Of a DNA stretch of 7,269 nt, positions 1 to 5,942 are shown piece after piece (the stretch's first letter is position 1; each line of letters begins with the position of its first letter). The position numbers and the translations under genes are program-made. Below the pieces are notes generated by a model that saw nothing but the letters and a program-made list of their open reading frames with translations, ran no database searches and was not told where the DNA came from. This stretch comes from an uncultured bacterium (GTDB lineage Bacteria; Armatimonadota; UBA5829; DSUL01), in NCBI GenBank assembly GCA_937967775.1, contig CALCJH010000115.1, positions 1-7,269 on the forward strand, in the 5' to 3' direction.

Positions 1-772
1 GGTGGTTGGGGCGCTTGCCGCGGCCTGGCTGCTGATGCTTGGCAGGCTGCTTGCCCGGGTGGAGGTGTACTCAGCTGAGGAGACCTCCGCGAGGCCTGGG
101 GGAGCAGTTGTGTTCGCGCAGAGATTGCACAAGAAGCAGACGGCGACGGCTCTGGCCGATGTGTTGCTGGCGTTCGCCGCTGCGGTTCTGGCAGTGGAAG
201 CGTCGGGGTCGGGCGACACGCCGGCGGCGCGCTGGCAGGTGGCCCTGCTGGTGGGCGGCAGTGTGACAGGGCTCGCCCTGGCAGGCGTCTACCGCGGCGT
301 CTGGCGGCATCTGAGCATTGCGGCGTTCCTCCGGCTAACAGCGGGATGCGCCCTGGGAGCGGTTTTCTCCCTGGCTGCAGGACTGGTAGCAGGAATGGCT
401 CCGGGAACCGCGCTCGCAGCTCTTAACGCGGGAATCCTGCTCCTGTTGCTGAGTGGATCACGAGTTTTTTATCTGGTGTTGTCCCGGCTGCTGCCGGCCC
501 CGGAAGGTTGGGTGCTGGTGGCTCCTCCCGGCGTTGATGGAGAAGGAGCCGATGCGGTCGCGCGGGAGCGTGGCCTTACCGGAACACCCGCAGGCGTCTT
601 GACCCTGGATGTCGAAACCCTCCCACGCTCGCTGACAGAACTGGAGCGCCTGCTCAGCGAGACCCGGCCGGGAGCGGTGCTGGTGGCATCGCCGCTCCTC
701 AGGGAGAGTGTGGAGGAGGTCTGCCGCCGCAAGGGGGTTCGATGCTTCAGCCCGGAGGAGACACGCGGGTGA
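1..772 (+). CDS. C-terminal part of a multi-pass membrane protein, WecA/MraY-type sugar-phosphate transferase fused to a CapD-like tail (5' truncated)
   Basis: The reading frame is open from the window edge (first whole codon at 2) to TGA at 770-772, so the true start lies upstream. About five hydrophobic segments are visible: residues ~2-20, 48-66, 78-100, 108-131 and 135-163. A soluble tail of about 90 residues follows. The juxtaposition of a last transmembrane helix, a basic loop ending RLHKKQ, a new membrane pair with GVYRGVWRH, and a soluble tail ending in a 'GAVLVASPLL...CRRKGVRC' strand-helix-strand is familiar. It occurs in bacterial undecaprenyl-phosphate sugar-1-phosphate transferases that carry the N-terminal membrane region of CapD-like polysaccharide proteins at their C-terminus. 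The catalytic transferase part would be upstream and is not seen. The tail has no GxGxxG cofactor motif, so a separate dehydratase activity is unlikely. It overlaps the next gene by 4 bases. The family call is inference from pattern; a plain polysaccharide membrane protein is the alternative. Confidence 0.6.
   Translation, partial: VVGALAAAWLLMLGRLLARVEVYSAEETSARPGGAVVFAQRLHKKQTATALADVLLAFAAAVLAVEASGSGDTPAARWQVALLVGGSVTGLALAGVYRGVWRHLSIAAFLRLTAGCALGAVFSLAAGLVAGMAPGTALAALNAGILLLLLSGSRVFYLVLSRLLPAPEGWVLVAPPGVDGEGADAVARERGLTGTPAGVLTLDVETLPRSLTELERLLSETRPGAVLVASPLLRESVEEVCRRKGVRCFSPEETRG
754..760 (+). promoter_or_regulatory. Shine-Dalgarno site that fixes the epimerase start
   Basis: GGAGGAG lies inside the end of the upstream gene and 8 bases before GTG at 769. 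This supports GTG 769 rather than the in-frame ATG at 742, which would add nine residues ahead of the beta strand that opens the Rossmann fold. The GTGA at 769-772 joins this start to the upstream stop. Confidence 0.75.
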
Positions 773-1740
773 AGGTTCTTGTGACAGGCGGGGCGGGCTT
801 CATCGGCTCGCATCTGGTGGACAGGCTGCTGGAGCGGGGAGACACGGTCACCGTCCTGGACGATTTCTCCACGGGAAGCCGCAACAACCTGGCGCACATC
901 CCTGCTACGGCTCCCCTGCGCGTGGTGGAAGGCTCGGTCCTTGATGAGGAGCTCGTGGCTTCCCTCGTCAGAGAGTCCAGCGAAATCTATCACCTGGCCG
1001 CGGCTGTGGGCGTGCGCCGTATTCTGGACCAGCCGCTGCAGAGCATCCGCGTCAATCTGCGGGGAACCGAAAACGTGCTGGATGCGGCGTCACCCGGACA
1101 GAGGATTCTGGTCGCCTCGACATCGGAGGTCTACGGCAAGAACTGCTCGGACGCCCTGCGGGAGACCGACGACAGCATCATCGGGGCCACCAGCGTCACC
1201 CGCTGGCTGTATGCCACCAGCAAGGCGATGGACGAGTTCTGCGCTCTGGCGCATCACAGGGAGCGCGGCATCGAGACGGTCATCGTCCGCTTCTTCAACA
1301 CCGTGGGGCCGCGGCAGACGGGCACTTACGGGATGGTCCTGCCCAACTTCGTCCAGAAGGCGCTGCGGGACGAGCCCATCCCCATCTACGGGGACGGACG
1401 GCAGCGCCGCAACTTCACCTATGTGGCCGACGCGGTGGAAGGGATCCTCCGGCTGATGGCAACCCCGGCCGCCGTCGGACAGGTGTTCAATATGGGCGGA
1501 AGTGAGGAAACATCCATTGAGGAGCTGGCGCGGCGCGTGCGTGCAGTGTGCGGTTCGCGTTCTCCGTTGCAGTATGTACCTTACTCCTGCGCTTACTCGG
1601 CAGGGTTCGAGGATATGCAGCGGAGGCGGCCGGACACCGGCAAGCTGAAAGAGACCGTCGGGTTCTCCCCCGCCACGCCGCTCGACGAGATCATCCGCCG
1701 CGTGGCGGATTACTTCCGCTCCCGGAATGGAGGGTCCTAG
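769..1740 (+). CDS. NAD-dependent nucleotide-sugar epimerase/dehydratase (extended short-chain dehydrogenase family)
   Basis: A cytoplasmic enzyme of 323 residues, the usual length for extended SDR sugar epimerases. Starting at GTG 769, the protein opens directly with the first Rossmann strand and TGGAGFIGS (glycines 7, 10, 13), which binds NAD. Residues 117-123 are STSEVYG, holding the catalytic Ser/Thr. The catalytic pair is Tyr148 and Lys152 in the setting RWLYATSK. FFNTVGPRQTG, YGDGRQRRNFTYVADAV and FNMGGSEETSIEELA are typical of the UDP-glucose 4-epimerase / UDP-glucuronate decarboxylase / ArnA-dehydrogenase group. The RW-x-Y-xx-SK context and the late 'VPY..AY..GFEDM.RR.PD' segment suggest the decarboxylase-like branch. 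The substrate cannot be fixed from sequence alone. It sits between a lipid-carrier transferase tail and a sugar nucleotidylyltransferase, so it probably remodels the NDP-sugar made next door for a surface glycan. Confidence 0.9.
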   Translation: MKVLVTGGAGFIGSHLVDRLLERGDTVTVLDDFSTGSRNNLAHIPATAPLRVVEGSVLDEELVASLVRESSEIYHLAAAVGVRRILDQPLQSIRVNLRGTENVLDAASPGQRILVASTSEVYGKNCSDALRETDDSIIGATSVTRWLYATSKAMDEFCALAHHRERGIETVIVRFFNTVGPRQTGTYGMVLPNFVQKALRDEPIPIYGDGRQRRNFTYVADAVEGILRLMATPAAVGQVFNMGGSEETSIEELARRVRAVCGSRSPLQYVPYSCAYSAGFEDMQRRRPDTGKLKETVGFSPATPLDEIIRRVADYFRSRNGGS

Positions 1741-1746
1741 CAAACC

Positions 1747-2811
1747 GTGAAAGCACTTATTTTGAGCGGCGGCAAGGGCACCCGCCTGCGCCCCATAACA
1801 CATACCAGCGCCAAACAGCTGGTGCCTGTGGCGAACAAGCCCATCCTCTTCTACACCATCGAGGCTGTCCGGGACGCCGGGATAACGGACGTGGGGATCA
1901 TTGTGGGAGATACCCATCAGGAGATCCGGGCAGCTTGCGGGGACGGGTCGCGCTGGGGAGTGAAGATCACCTACATCCAGCAGGAAGCGCCGCTGGGTCT
2001 GGCCCACGCCGTGAAGATCGCTCAGGACTTCATCGGCGACGACACGTTCGTGATGTATCTGGGCGACAACCTCATCCGGGACGGCATCACGGAGCTGGTG
2101 GACCGTTTCCGCGCCGAGAAGCCCAACTCGCAGATCCTGCTGGCGCACGTGCCTAACCCGGGAGCCTTCGGGGTGGCGGAGCTGGACGGCGAGCGGATCG
2201 TCCGGCTGGTGGAGAAGCCGAAGGAGCCGAAGTCCGACCTGGCGCTGGTAGGGGTCTACATGTTCGACTCCACCATCTTCGAGGCGGTGAACGCCATCAA
2301 ACCGAGCTGGCGCGGCGAGCTGGAGATCACGGACGCCATCCAGTACCTTGTGGATACCGGCCGGAACGTGCGGGCGCACATCATCAAAGGATGGTGGAAG
2401 GACACCGGAAAGCGCGAGGACATGCTGGAGGCCAACCGCATTGTCCTGGAGGATCTGGAGACCCGCATCGAGGGAGAGGTTGACGCCGGGTCCGTGTTGC
2501 ATGGGCGAGTCAGCATCGCAAAGGGCACCCGCGTCGAGCGGAGCACCATCCGTGGCCCGGTGATCATCGGGGAGAACTGCGTCATCACCGACGCCTACAT
2601 CGGGCCGTTCACATCCATCAGCGACGGGTGCGTGATTACCCGGTGCGAGATCGAGCATTCCATCATTCTGGAGGAATGCCGCATCGAGGATCTGGGCGTG
2701 CGGATGGAGGACAGCCTCATCGGGCGCAACTCGTGCGTGCGCCGGTGCGACACCAAGCCCCGGGCTTACCGCTTTATGCTGGGTGAGTCAAGCGACGTAA
2801 GCGTGCTCTAG
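1747..2811 (+). CDS. rmlA: Glucose-1-phosphate nucleotidylyltransferase, long RmlA form with C-terminal left-handed beta-helix
   Basis: It activates a sugar-1-phosphate, most likely glucose-1-phosphate with dTTP to give dTDP-glucose, in the cytoplasm. The nucleotide-binding signature LSGGKGTRLRPIT occupies residues 6-18, followed by KQLVPVANKP. Asp107 in MYLGDN and Asp219 in GWWKDTGKRED are the expected metal ligands. Residues 1 to ~235 form the nucleotidyltransferase domain. Residues ~250-345 contain hexapeptide-like turns (VIIGENCVI, SIILEECRI, SLIGRNSCV), which mark the long RmlA class of about 355 residues rather than the short ~290-residue RmlA. The start is GTG at 1747, six bases after the epimerase stop, with GGAGGG at 1729-1734 twelve bases upstream. 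Operon membership with the epimerase is clear from spacing. No rmlB, rmlC or rmlD is in view, so a rhamnose end product is not established. Other long-form members may prefer other nucleotides or sugars. Confidence 0.9.
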   Translation: MKALILSGGKGTRLRPITHTSAKQLVPVANKPILFYTIEAVRDAGITDVGIIVGDTHQEIRAACGDGSRWGVKITYIQQEAPLGLAHAVKIAQDFIGDDTFVMYLGDNLIRDGITELVDRFRAEKPNSQILLAHVPNPGAFGVAELDGERIVRLVEKPKEPKSDLALVGVYMFDSTIFEAVNAIKPSWRGELEITDAIQYLVDTGRNVRAHIIKGWWKDTGKREDMLEANRIVLEDLETRIEGEVDAGSVLHGRVSIAKGTRVERSTIRGPVIIGENCVITDAYIGPFTSISDGCVITRCEIEHSIILEECRIEDLGVRMEDSLIGRNSCVRRCDTKPRAYRFMLGESSDVSVL

Positions 2812-2842
2812 CCTGCCTGGCGACGGAAAAGGCCGGTCCCTG

Positions 2843-3421
2843 CTAGCAGAACTCCCCTGCGATCAGCTCATCCAGCGGCCGCTTGGGGACGTGATGCACA
2901 CCGGAGGCATCCCGCCAGTAGCGGATGTCTCCTCCGGGTTCCGCATCATCCAGAACCACATTTTCGGCCGGCTCGCCGAGCGCCAGGACAAGCAGGATCT
3001 CGAAATGGTCCGGAATATCCAGCTCCTGCCGCAGGCGTTCCCGATCCACCGAGCCGATCATGCAGCCGCCCAGTCCCCGCTCCACGGCTCCCAGCATGAT
3101 GGACTGGGCGGCGATGCCGTGGTCGCAGTCGATATGCGCCCGGATGCGGGTGTCGCCCAGGATGACGATATAAGCTGACGGCCGCTCGCCCTCCGCCGGG
3201 CCGTCCCAGTCTTGAAGATAGCCTGCCCAGGCGAGCGCCGGGAAGACCCGCGCGCAGGTCTCCGGGGAACTGACCAGCAGGAATTTCAGAGGCTGGAGGT
3301 TGGCGGCAGAGGGTGAGAAGCGCGCCAGCTCCACCAGTTCACGCAACGTCTCCACCGGCACGCTGCGCTCCTGCCGGAAGCGCCGGTAGCTCCGGTTTTT
3401 CAGGATGAGGTCTCTCAGCAA
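2843..3421 (-). CDS. Nitroreductase-family FMN-dependent oxidoreductase
   Basis: A small flavoprotein of 192 residues, expected to bind FMN and use NAD(P)H; the substrate is unknown. The N-terminus has the family's FMN-phosphate motif NRSYRRF (Arg10, Ser11, Arg13). Residues 36-47 read SPSAANLQPLKF, the usual flavin-contacting loop with Asn41 and Gln43-Pro44. Residues ~116-137 hold GLGGCMIGSVDRERLRQELDIP and lead into LLVLALGEP, both typical of the C-terminal half. The family usually runs ~180-220 residues, so it is full length. The start is TTG at 3421-3419: the sequence begins right at the family's first helix, no ATG or GTG fits upstream, and GAGGGG (3438-3433) sits 11 bases ahead. It follows the cupin gene by 50 bases on the same strand, suggesting co-transcription. 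Its 3' end faces rmlA with 31 bases between. No specific enzyme name is justified. Confidence 0.85.
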   Translation of the reverse strand: MLRDLILKNRSYRRFRQERSVPVETLRELVELARFSPSAANLQPLKFLLVSSPETCARVFPALAWAGYLQDWDGPAEGERPSAYIVILGDTRIRAHIDCDHGIAAQSIMLGAVERGLGGCMIGSVDRERLRQELDIPDHFEILLVLALGEPAENVVLDDAEPGGDIRYWRDASGVHHVPKRPLDELIAGEFC

Positions 3422-3471
3422 TTCCTTGATGGCCCCTCTACCGCTACATCTCCAGCAAGCTGGCTGCCAGA

Positions 3472-3807
3472 TTACGGCCCCGCCACCGGCGTCGCAGCGC
3501 CCCGGAACATGGTCAGAAGCATGACGGTATCCTCATCGGCCTGGATGGCGTGATTCAGCCCGGGCGGCATGAAGTACCAGCTGCCCGGGACGGCGTCGTG
3601 CCACTGCTCTCCCAGCAGAACTTTTCCCTTTCCGGAAAGGATATGGATGATGGCCGGCATGCTGCTGGTGTGCTCAGAGAGCGATTGTCCCGCTGCGAAG
3701 CCGAATAGGATGACCTTCGCGAACTTCTCGTCCACGATCGTCTTGCTGACGATCCCGTCCGACGCGAATTCCGCTTTCTCGTTCAGATTGTACGCAAGTG
3801 TTTGCAC
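3472..3807 (-). CDS. Small single-domain cupin protein
   Basis: A protein of 111 residues forming one cupin beta-barrel; function unknown. The barrel shows as the strand FAKVILFGFAAGQSLSEH, then PAIIHILSGKGKVLLG, then the second cupin motif PGSWYFMPPGLNHAI (Pro74 to Ile88, with His86). In the first motif the usual HxHxxxxE ligands are reduced to His46: position 48 is Ser and position 52 is Ala. A classical mononuclear metal site is therefore doubtful. A subgroup of short cupins carries this HTxxxPA pattern, often near redox or stress genes. Start is GTG at 3807-3805 with a strong AAGGAG six bases upstream, and TAA at 3474-3472 ends it. It is the first gene of a probable two-gene unit with the nitroreductase. 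It could be a small-molecule sensor or isomerase-like accessory, but nothing in the sequence decides. Confidence 0.85.
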   Translation of the reverse strand: MQTLAYNLNEKAEFASDGIVSKTIVDEKFAKVILFGFAAGQSLSEHTSSMPAIIHILSGKGKVLLGEQWHDAVPGSWYFMPPGLNHAIQADEDTVMLLTMFRGAATPVAGP

Positions 3808-3813
3808 GTCCTT

Positions 3814-3819
3814 CTCCTT
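3814..3819 (-). promoter_or_regulatory. Ribosome binding site of the cupin gene
   Basis: On the minus strand AAGGAG is followed by a six-base spacer and GTG at 3807. It is the clearest ribosome binding site on this strand. It starts immediately downstream of a stem-loop at 3821-3840, so its accessibility may depend on that structure. Confidence 0.7.
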
Positions 3820-3820
3820 C

Positions 3821-3840
3821 CCGGACAGCCAACTGCCCGG
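3821..3840 (-). promoter_or_regulatory. Stem-loop abutting the cupin ribosome binding site
   Basis: Read on the minus strand, CCGGGCAG and CTGTCCGG flank a four-base TTGG loop. All eight positions pair in RNA if one G-U wobble is allowed; on the plus strand the same position is an A-C mismatch. That asymmetry hints that the structure matters in the minus-strand transcript, that is, the cupin leader. The stem ends one base before the AAGGAG. It could stabilise the messenger or tune translation. There is no downstream T-run, so it is not a terminator. Confidence 0.4.
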
Positions 3841-3933
3841 CCGAATCCTGGGGCCTTTGCGGGAGGCGATTGCGGTGTCGCCGTCACGCTGCCAGTCCCA
3901 CTCACAGCCTGCGGGAATTCTTCCGGATCCTCC

Positions 3934-3947
3934 TTGACCCGCGTCAA
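3934..3947. repeat. Inverted repeat TTGAC-N4-GTCAA, possible operator
   Basis: Perfect five-base arms (3934-3938 and 3943-3947) flank four bases, the size and symmetry of a dimeric regulator site. It sits about 126 bases before the cupin start and about 150 bases before the glycosidase start, within the shared control region. A five-base arm can arise by chance in a spacer this long, and no second copy is seen in the window. Confidence 0.3.
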
Positions 3948-3959
3948 TTTGCCGGAGCC

Positions 3960-3984
3960 AGCCGCGCCCTGCAAGGCGCGGTTT
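3960..3984 (+). terminator. GC-rich hairpin followed by TTT, terminator- or attenuator-like
   Basis: CCGCGCC (3962-3968) pairs perfectly with GGCGCGG (3975-3981) across a six-base loop, extended by a G-U and an A-U pair to nine. On the plus strand it is followed by TTTACT, a short U-tract only. On the minus strand no T-run follows. A terminator in a divergent spacer on the plus strand would act on the leader of the glycosidase gene or on antisense transcription from the cupin side. The weak U-tract makes intrinsic termination uncertain. Confidence 0.35.
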
Positions 3985-4097
3985 ACTCCTGCACCAGACA
4001 CAGCGGCGGGAGTCCGGGCTTTATGAGCATCCGGAGTCGGGACGGCGGCGGGGAGGGGCAGGAATCCCGCCTCCAGGGGTCCAACTGAATTGGCACT

Positions 4098-5327
4098 ATG
4101 GACGCGAAGGCTTTCCTTGTGGCTTTTATTCTGACCGTCGCGGCCCTGCCCGCGCATCCCGAGCAGGGCGAGGCGCCTGCGGGCCTGCCGTTTTACCCGG
4201 ACGTCCCGCTGATGCAGACGGTCTCCGAAGAGCGCAGGGAGATCTGCCCGGGCCTGACCCACATCCACCGTGTCACGGCCGACCCCATGAACATCAATGT
4301 CCTGTTGGTGGATCTCACCGTGCCCGGAGTGTCGCTGCGCACGGGGTTGTCCAACGATGTGGTGGCCGGGGTGGAGACGGTGCGCTCCATCGCGGATCGC
4401 CACGGCGCCACGGCGGCCATCAATGGTGACTACTGGGGCCCCAACGGTATCGAACAGGGATTGACCGTCGTTGACGGAGAGATCGTCATGGCTCCGAAGG
4501 CCCGGAGCGCGTTTGCCGTCCTGAAAGACGGACGGGCCGTCATAGACCGCTTTACGGATCAGTGGACCTGGCAGGCGCGTGTGATCGCTCCGGATGGCAG
4601 CGAGCATCCCATCACATTGATGAACAGCGAGGTGCGGGATGACTGGCTCTGCCTGTACACTTCACGGTTCGGCCTTCCCACTCCCGGCAGGACCGCGTCG
4701 CCTGTCACGGAGGTGTTTCTGACCCCCTCCGGTCTGGTTGCGGACATCGTAACGGACGGGCCGCCGCGGCGCATTCCTCGGGACGGCCGCGTGCTGGTCG
4801 GACGGGGCAAGGCGGGAGAATGGCTGCGCCGGAATGCCAGGCTCTGGCAGGTGATGCGGCTGGACCTGCGGTCCACACGGTTGCTCGATGACGTCTGGCA
4901 GGCCATCGGGGCCGGTCCGCTCATTCTGAAGGACGGCGAGTTCCATCAGGACTCTCTGAAACCGTTCCCGGACGGGGAAGAGTTCACTCCGGACTGGAAG
5001 AAGGAGCACTATCTCCTCCGGCAGCCTCGATCCGCCGTAGGAGTGTCGGAGGACGGCAGGAAAGTGGTGCTGATCACCGTGGATGGCAGGCAGCCGGACT
5101 TCAGCCTGGGGATCTACCAGAAGCAGATGGCCGACCTGATGCTGGAGTTCGGGGCCAGCGACGCGATGGACCTGGACAGCGGCGGATCCGCGACGATGGT
5201 CATCGAAGGGAAAGTGGTGAACCATCCTTCAGATGGAGCCAACCCCGACGGCACGGGGGGCCGTGAGCGGGCCGTGGCAAATGCGCTGCTCGTCTTCTGC
5301 GGCAGGGCGGCTAACGGCGGTCCGTAA
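4098..5327 (+). CDS. Secreted phosphodiester glycosidase (NAGPA-domain) protein
   Basis: A protein of 409 residues with an apparent signal peptide: Lys4, hydrophobic stretch at residues 5-18, likely cleavage near 19-26. It should act outside the cytoplasmic membrane. The core matches the domain of the mammalian lysosomal 'uncovering' phosphodiesterase, which in bacteria is often labelled exopolysaccharide-related. Signature stretches are AINGDYW (residues 107-113), SAFAVLKDGR, IGAGPLILKDGE, PRSAVGVSEDGR, the acidic-glycine motif LDSGGSATMV (Asp360 to Gly363) and the terminal RERAVANALLVF (Arg389 to Asn395). These cluster around the active site in the family. The bacterial substrate is unknown; cleavage of a sugar-phosphodiester in envelope polymers is inferred. 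An in-frame TGA at 4086-4088 makes ATG 4098 the first usual start, but no good ribosome binding site precedes it. GTG at 4119 would cut the signal peptide. Its 3' end overlaps the L,D-transpeptidase gene on the other strand. Confidence 0.87.
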   Translation: MDAKAFLVAFILTVAALPAHPEQGEAPAGLPFYPDVPLMQTVSEERREICPGLTHIHRVTADPMNINVLLVDLTVPGVSLRTGLSNDVVAGVETVRSIADRHGATAAINGDYWGPNGIEQGLTVVDGEIVMAPKARSAFAVLKDGRAVIDRFTDQWTWQARVIAPDGSEHPITLMNSEVRDDWLCLYTSRFGLPTPGRTASPVTEVFLTPSGLVADIVTDGPPRRIPRDGRVLVGRGKAGEWLRRNARLWQVMRLDLRSTRLLDDVWQAIGAGPLILKDGEFHQDSLKPFPDGEEFTPDWKKEHYLLRQPRSAVGVSEDGRKVVLITVDGRQPDFSLGIYQKQMADLMLEFGASDAMDLDSGGSATMVIEGKVVNHPSDGANPDGTGGRERAVANALLVFCGRAANGGP

Positions 5328-5940
5328 TGTAGACCAGCGTCCCTTCCGGCACCAGGTCGAACAGCTCGATCACATCCACGTTCCGGAGACGGACACAGCC
5401 GATGGAGGCGGGCCGGCCGATCAGCTCCTCGGCCGAAGTTCCGTGGATCCAGATGCCCCGGGAGCGGCTGGTGCGGTTGTGCTCCTCCAGACCCTCCAGC
5501 TTCAGGGCCCGGGAGGTGATGTAGACCTTTTTCTGAGCGCCCTCCTCGGAAACGGGCGCGTCGGTCGGCTCGCCCCCTTTCAGAGGCTGCCCGGGGCGTG
5601 CGCCTGCGCCGGACTTCTGCCAGATGCGATGCAGCCCGGTGGGTGTCTTGTAAGACCGCGGCTCGGGTCCGACACCGTATTTGGACGTGGAGACCCGCCA
5701 GCTTCGCTCTACCCGCTCTTCATCGGCGAACAGTAGCAGTCTCTGGTTGGGGATGTCCACCACAATCGCCCGGCTCTTGCCATCCCAGCCCCCCTTCTTC
5801 AACGACTGAAGCGCCTCCCGCACACCAGCTGTCACGCGGGGGGAGGTCGGGGCACTCCCCATCAGCCCTTCCGCGGCTTCTGCCACAAGGGCCGCGCTTA
5901 GAACCAGCATTGCCGTCAGGATGGCCGCCCCTGCAGGCAT
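5311..5940 (-). CDS. Secreted YkuD-type L,D-transpeptidase
   Basis: An enzyme of 209 residues expected to form or remodel L,D-peptide bonds in peptidoglycan, on the outer face of the membrane. The N-terminus has a hydrophobic signal segment at residues ~3-22, ending in an AEA-type cleavage site. The catalytic domain begins near residue 60 (RAIVVDIPNQRLLLF). It ends with the YkuD signature: His166-Gly-Thr, then SIGCVRL with catalytic Cys182 and Arg184. YKTPTGLHRI is the usual 'TPxG' strand. The segment at ~115-145 (rich in Gly, Pro, Glu) looks like an inserted loop. ATG 5940 lies two bases after the stop of the HydF-like gene, so translation is probably coupled. An in-frame GTG at 5946 overlapping that stop is an alternative. 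A longer in-frame extension upstream lies inside the HydF-like gene in another frame and is not credible. Confidence 0.9.
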   Translation of the reverse strand: MPAGAAILTAMLVLSAALVAEAAEGLMGSAPTSPRVTAGVREALQSLKKGGWDGKSRAIVVDIPNQRLLLFADEERVERSWRVSTSKYGVGPEPRSYKTPTGLHRIWQKSGAGARPGQPLKGGEPTDAPVSEEGAQKKVYITSRALKLEGLEEHNRTSRSRGIWIHGTSAEELIGRPASIGCVRLRNVDVIELFDLVPEGTLVYITDRR

Positions 5941-5942
5941 CG

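Larger units (their letters stand above)
3808..4097. other. 290-base divergent spacer without a convincing gene
   Basis: This stretch separates the divergent cupin and phosphodiester glycosidase genes and must hold both promoters. Short open frames on both strands here lack family character and ribosome binding sites. Visible structure includes a stem-loop at 3821-3840, an inverted repeat at 3934-3947 and a GC hairpin with TTT at 3960-3984. There is also an imperfect stem at 4052-4074 (GGAGG paired with CCTCC) and a short inverted repeat at 4081-4093. No clear sigma-70 -35/-10 pair stands out, and I do not recognise any known riboswitch. Confidence 0.55.

Noticed and set aside
1090..2658. Long minus-strand open frame (522 codons) across the epimerase and rmlA genes
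   Set aside because: It lies antisense to two genes with clear catalytic motifs. Its translation has no family character, and long antisense frames are common in GC-rich coding DNA.
2812..2842. Bidirectional terminator between rmlA and the nitroreductase gene
   Set aside because: The 31 bases show no solid GC stem with a T-run. The palindrome TGCTAGCA at 2841-2848 is short and overlaps the nitroreductase stop.
3841..3960. Cobalamin-like riboswitch in the divergent spacer
   Set aside because: A few GC-rich fragments loosely recalled the B12 element, but its conserved boxes are not present in order on either strand.
3798..4088. Small plus-strand genes (74-96 codons) in the divergent spacer
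   Set aside because: They overlap the cupin start, have competing frames of similar length and lack motifs or a credible ribosome binding site.
3783..4607. Minus-strand open frame of 274 codons spanning the divergent spacer
   Set aside because: It overlaps the cupin start and the glycosidase N-terminal half, shows no recognisable motif and has no supporting start site. It is a composition shadow.
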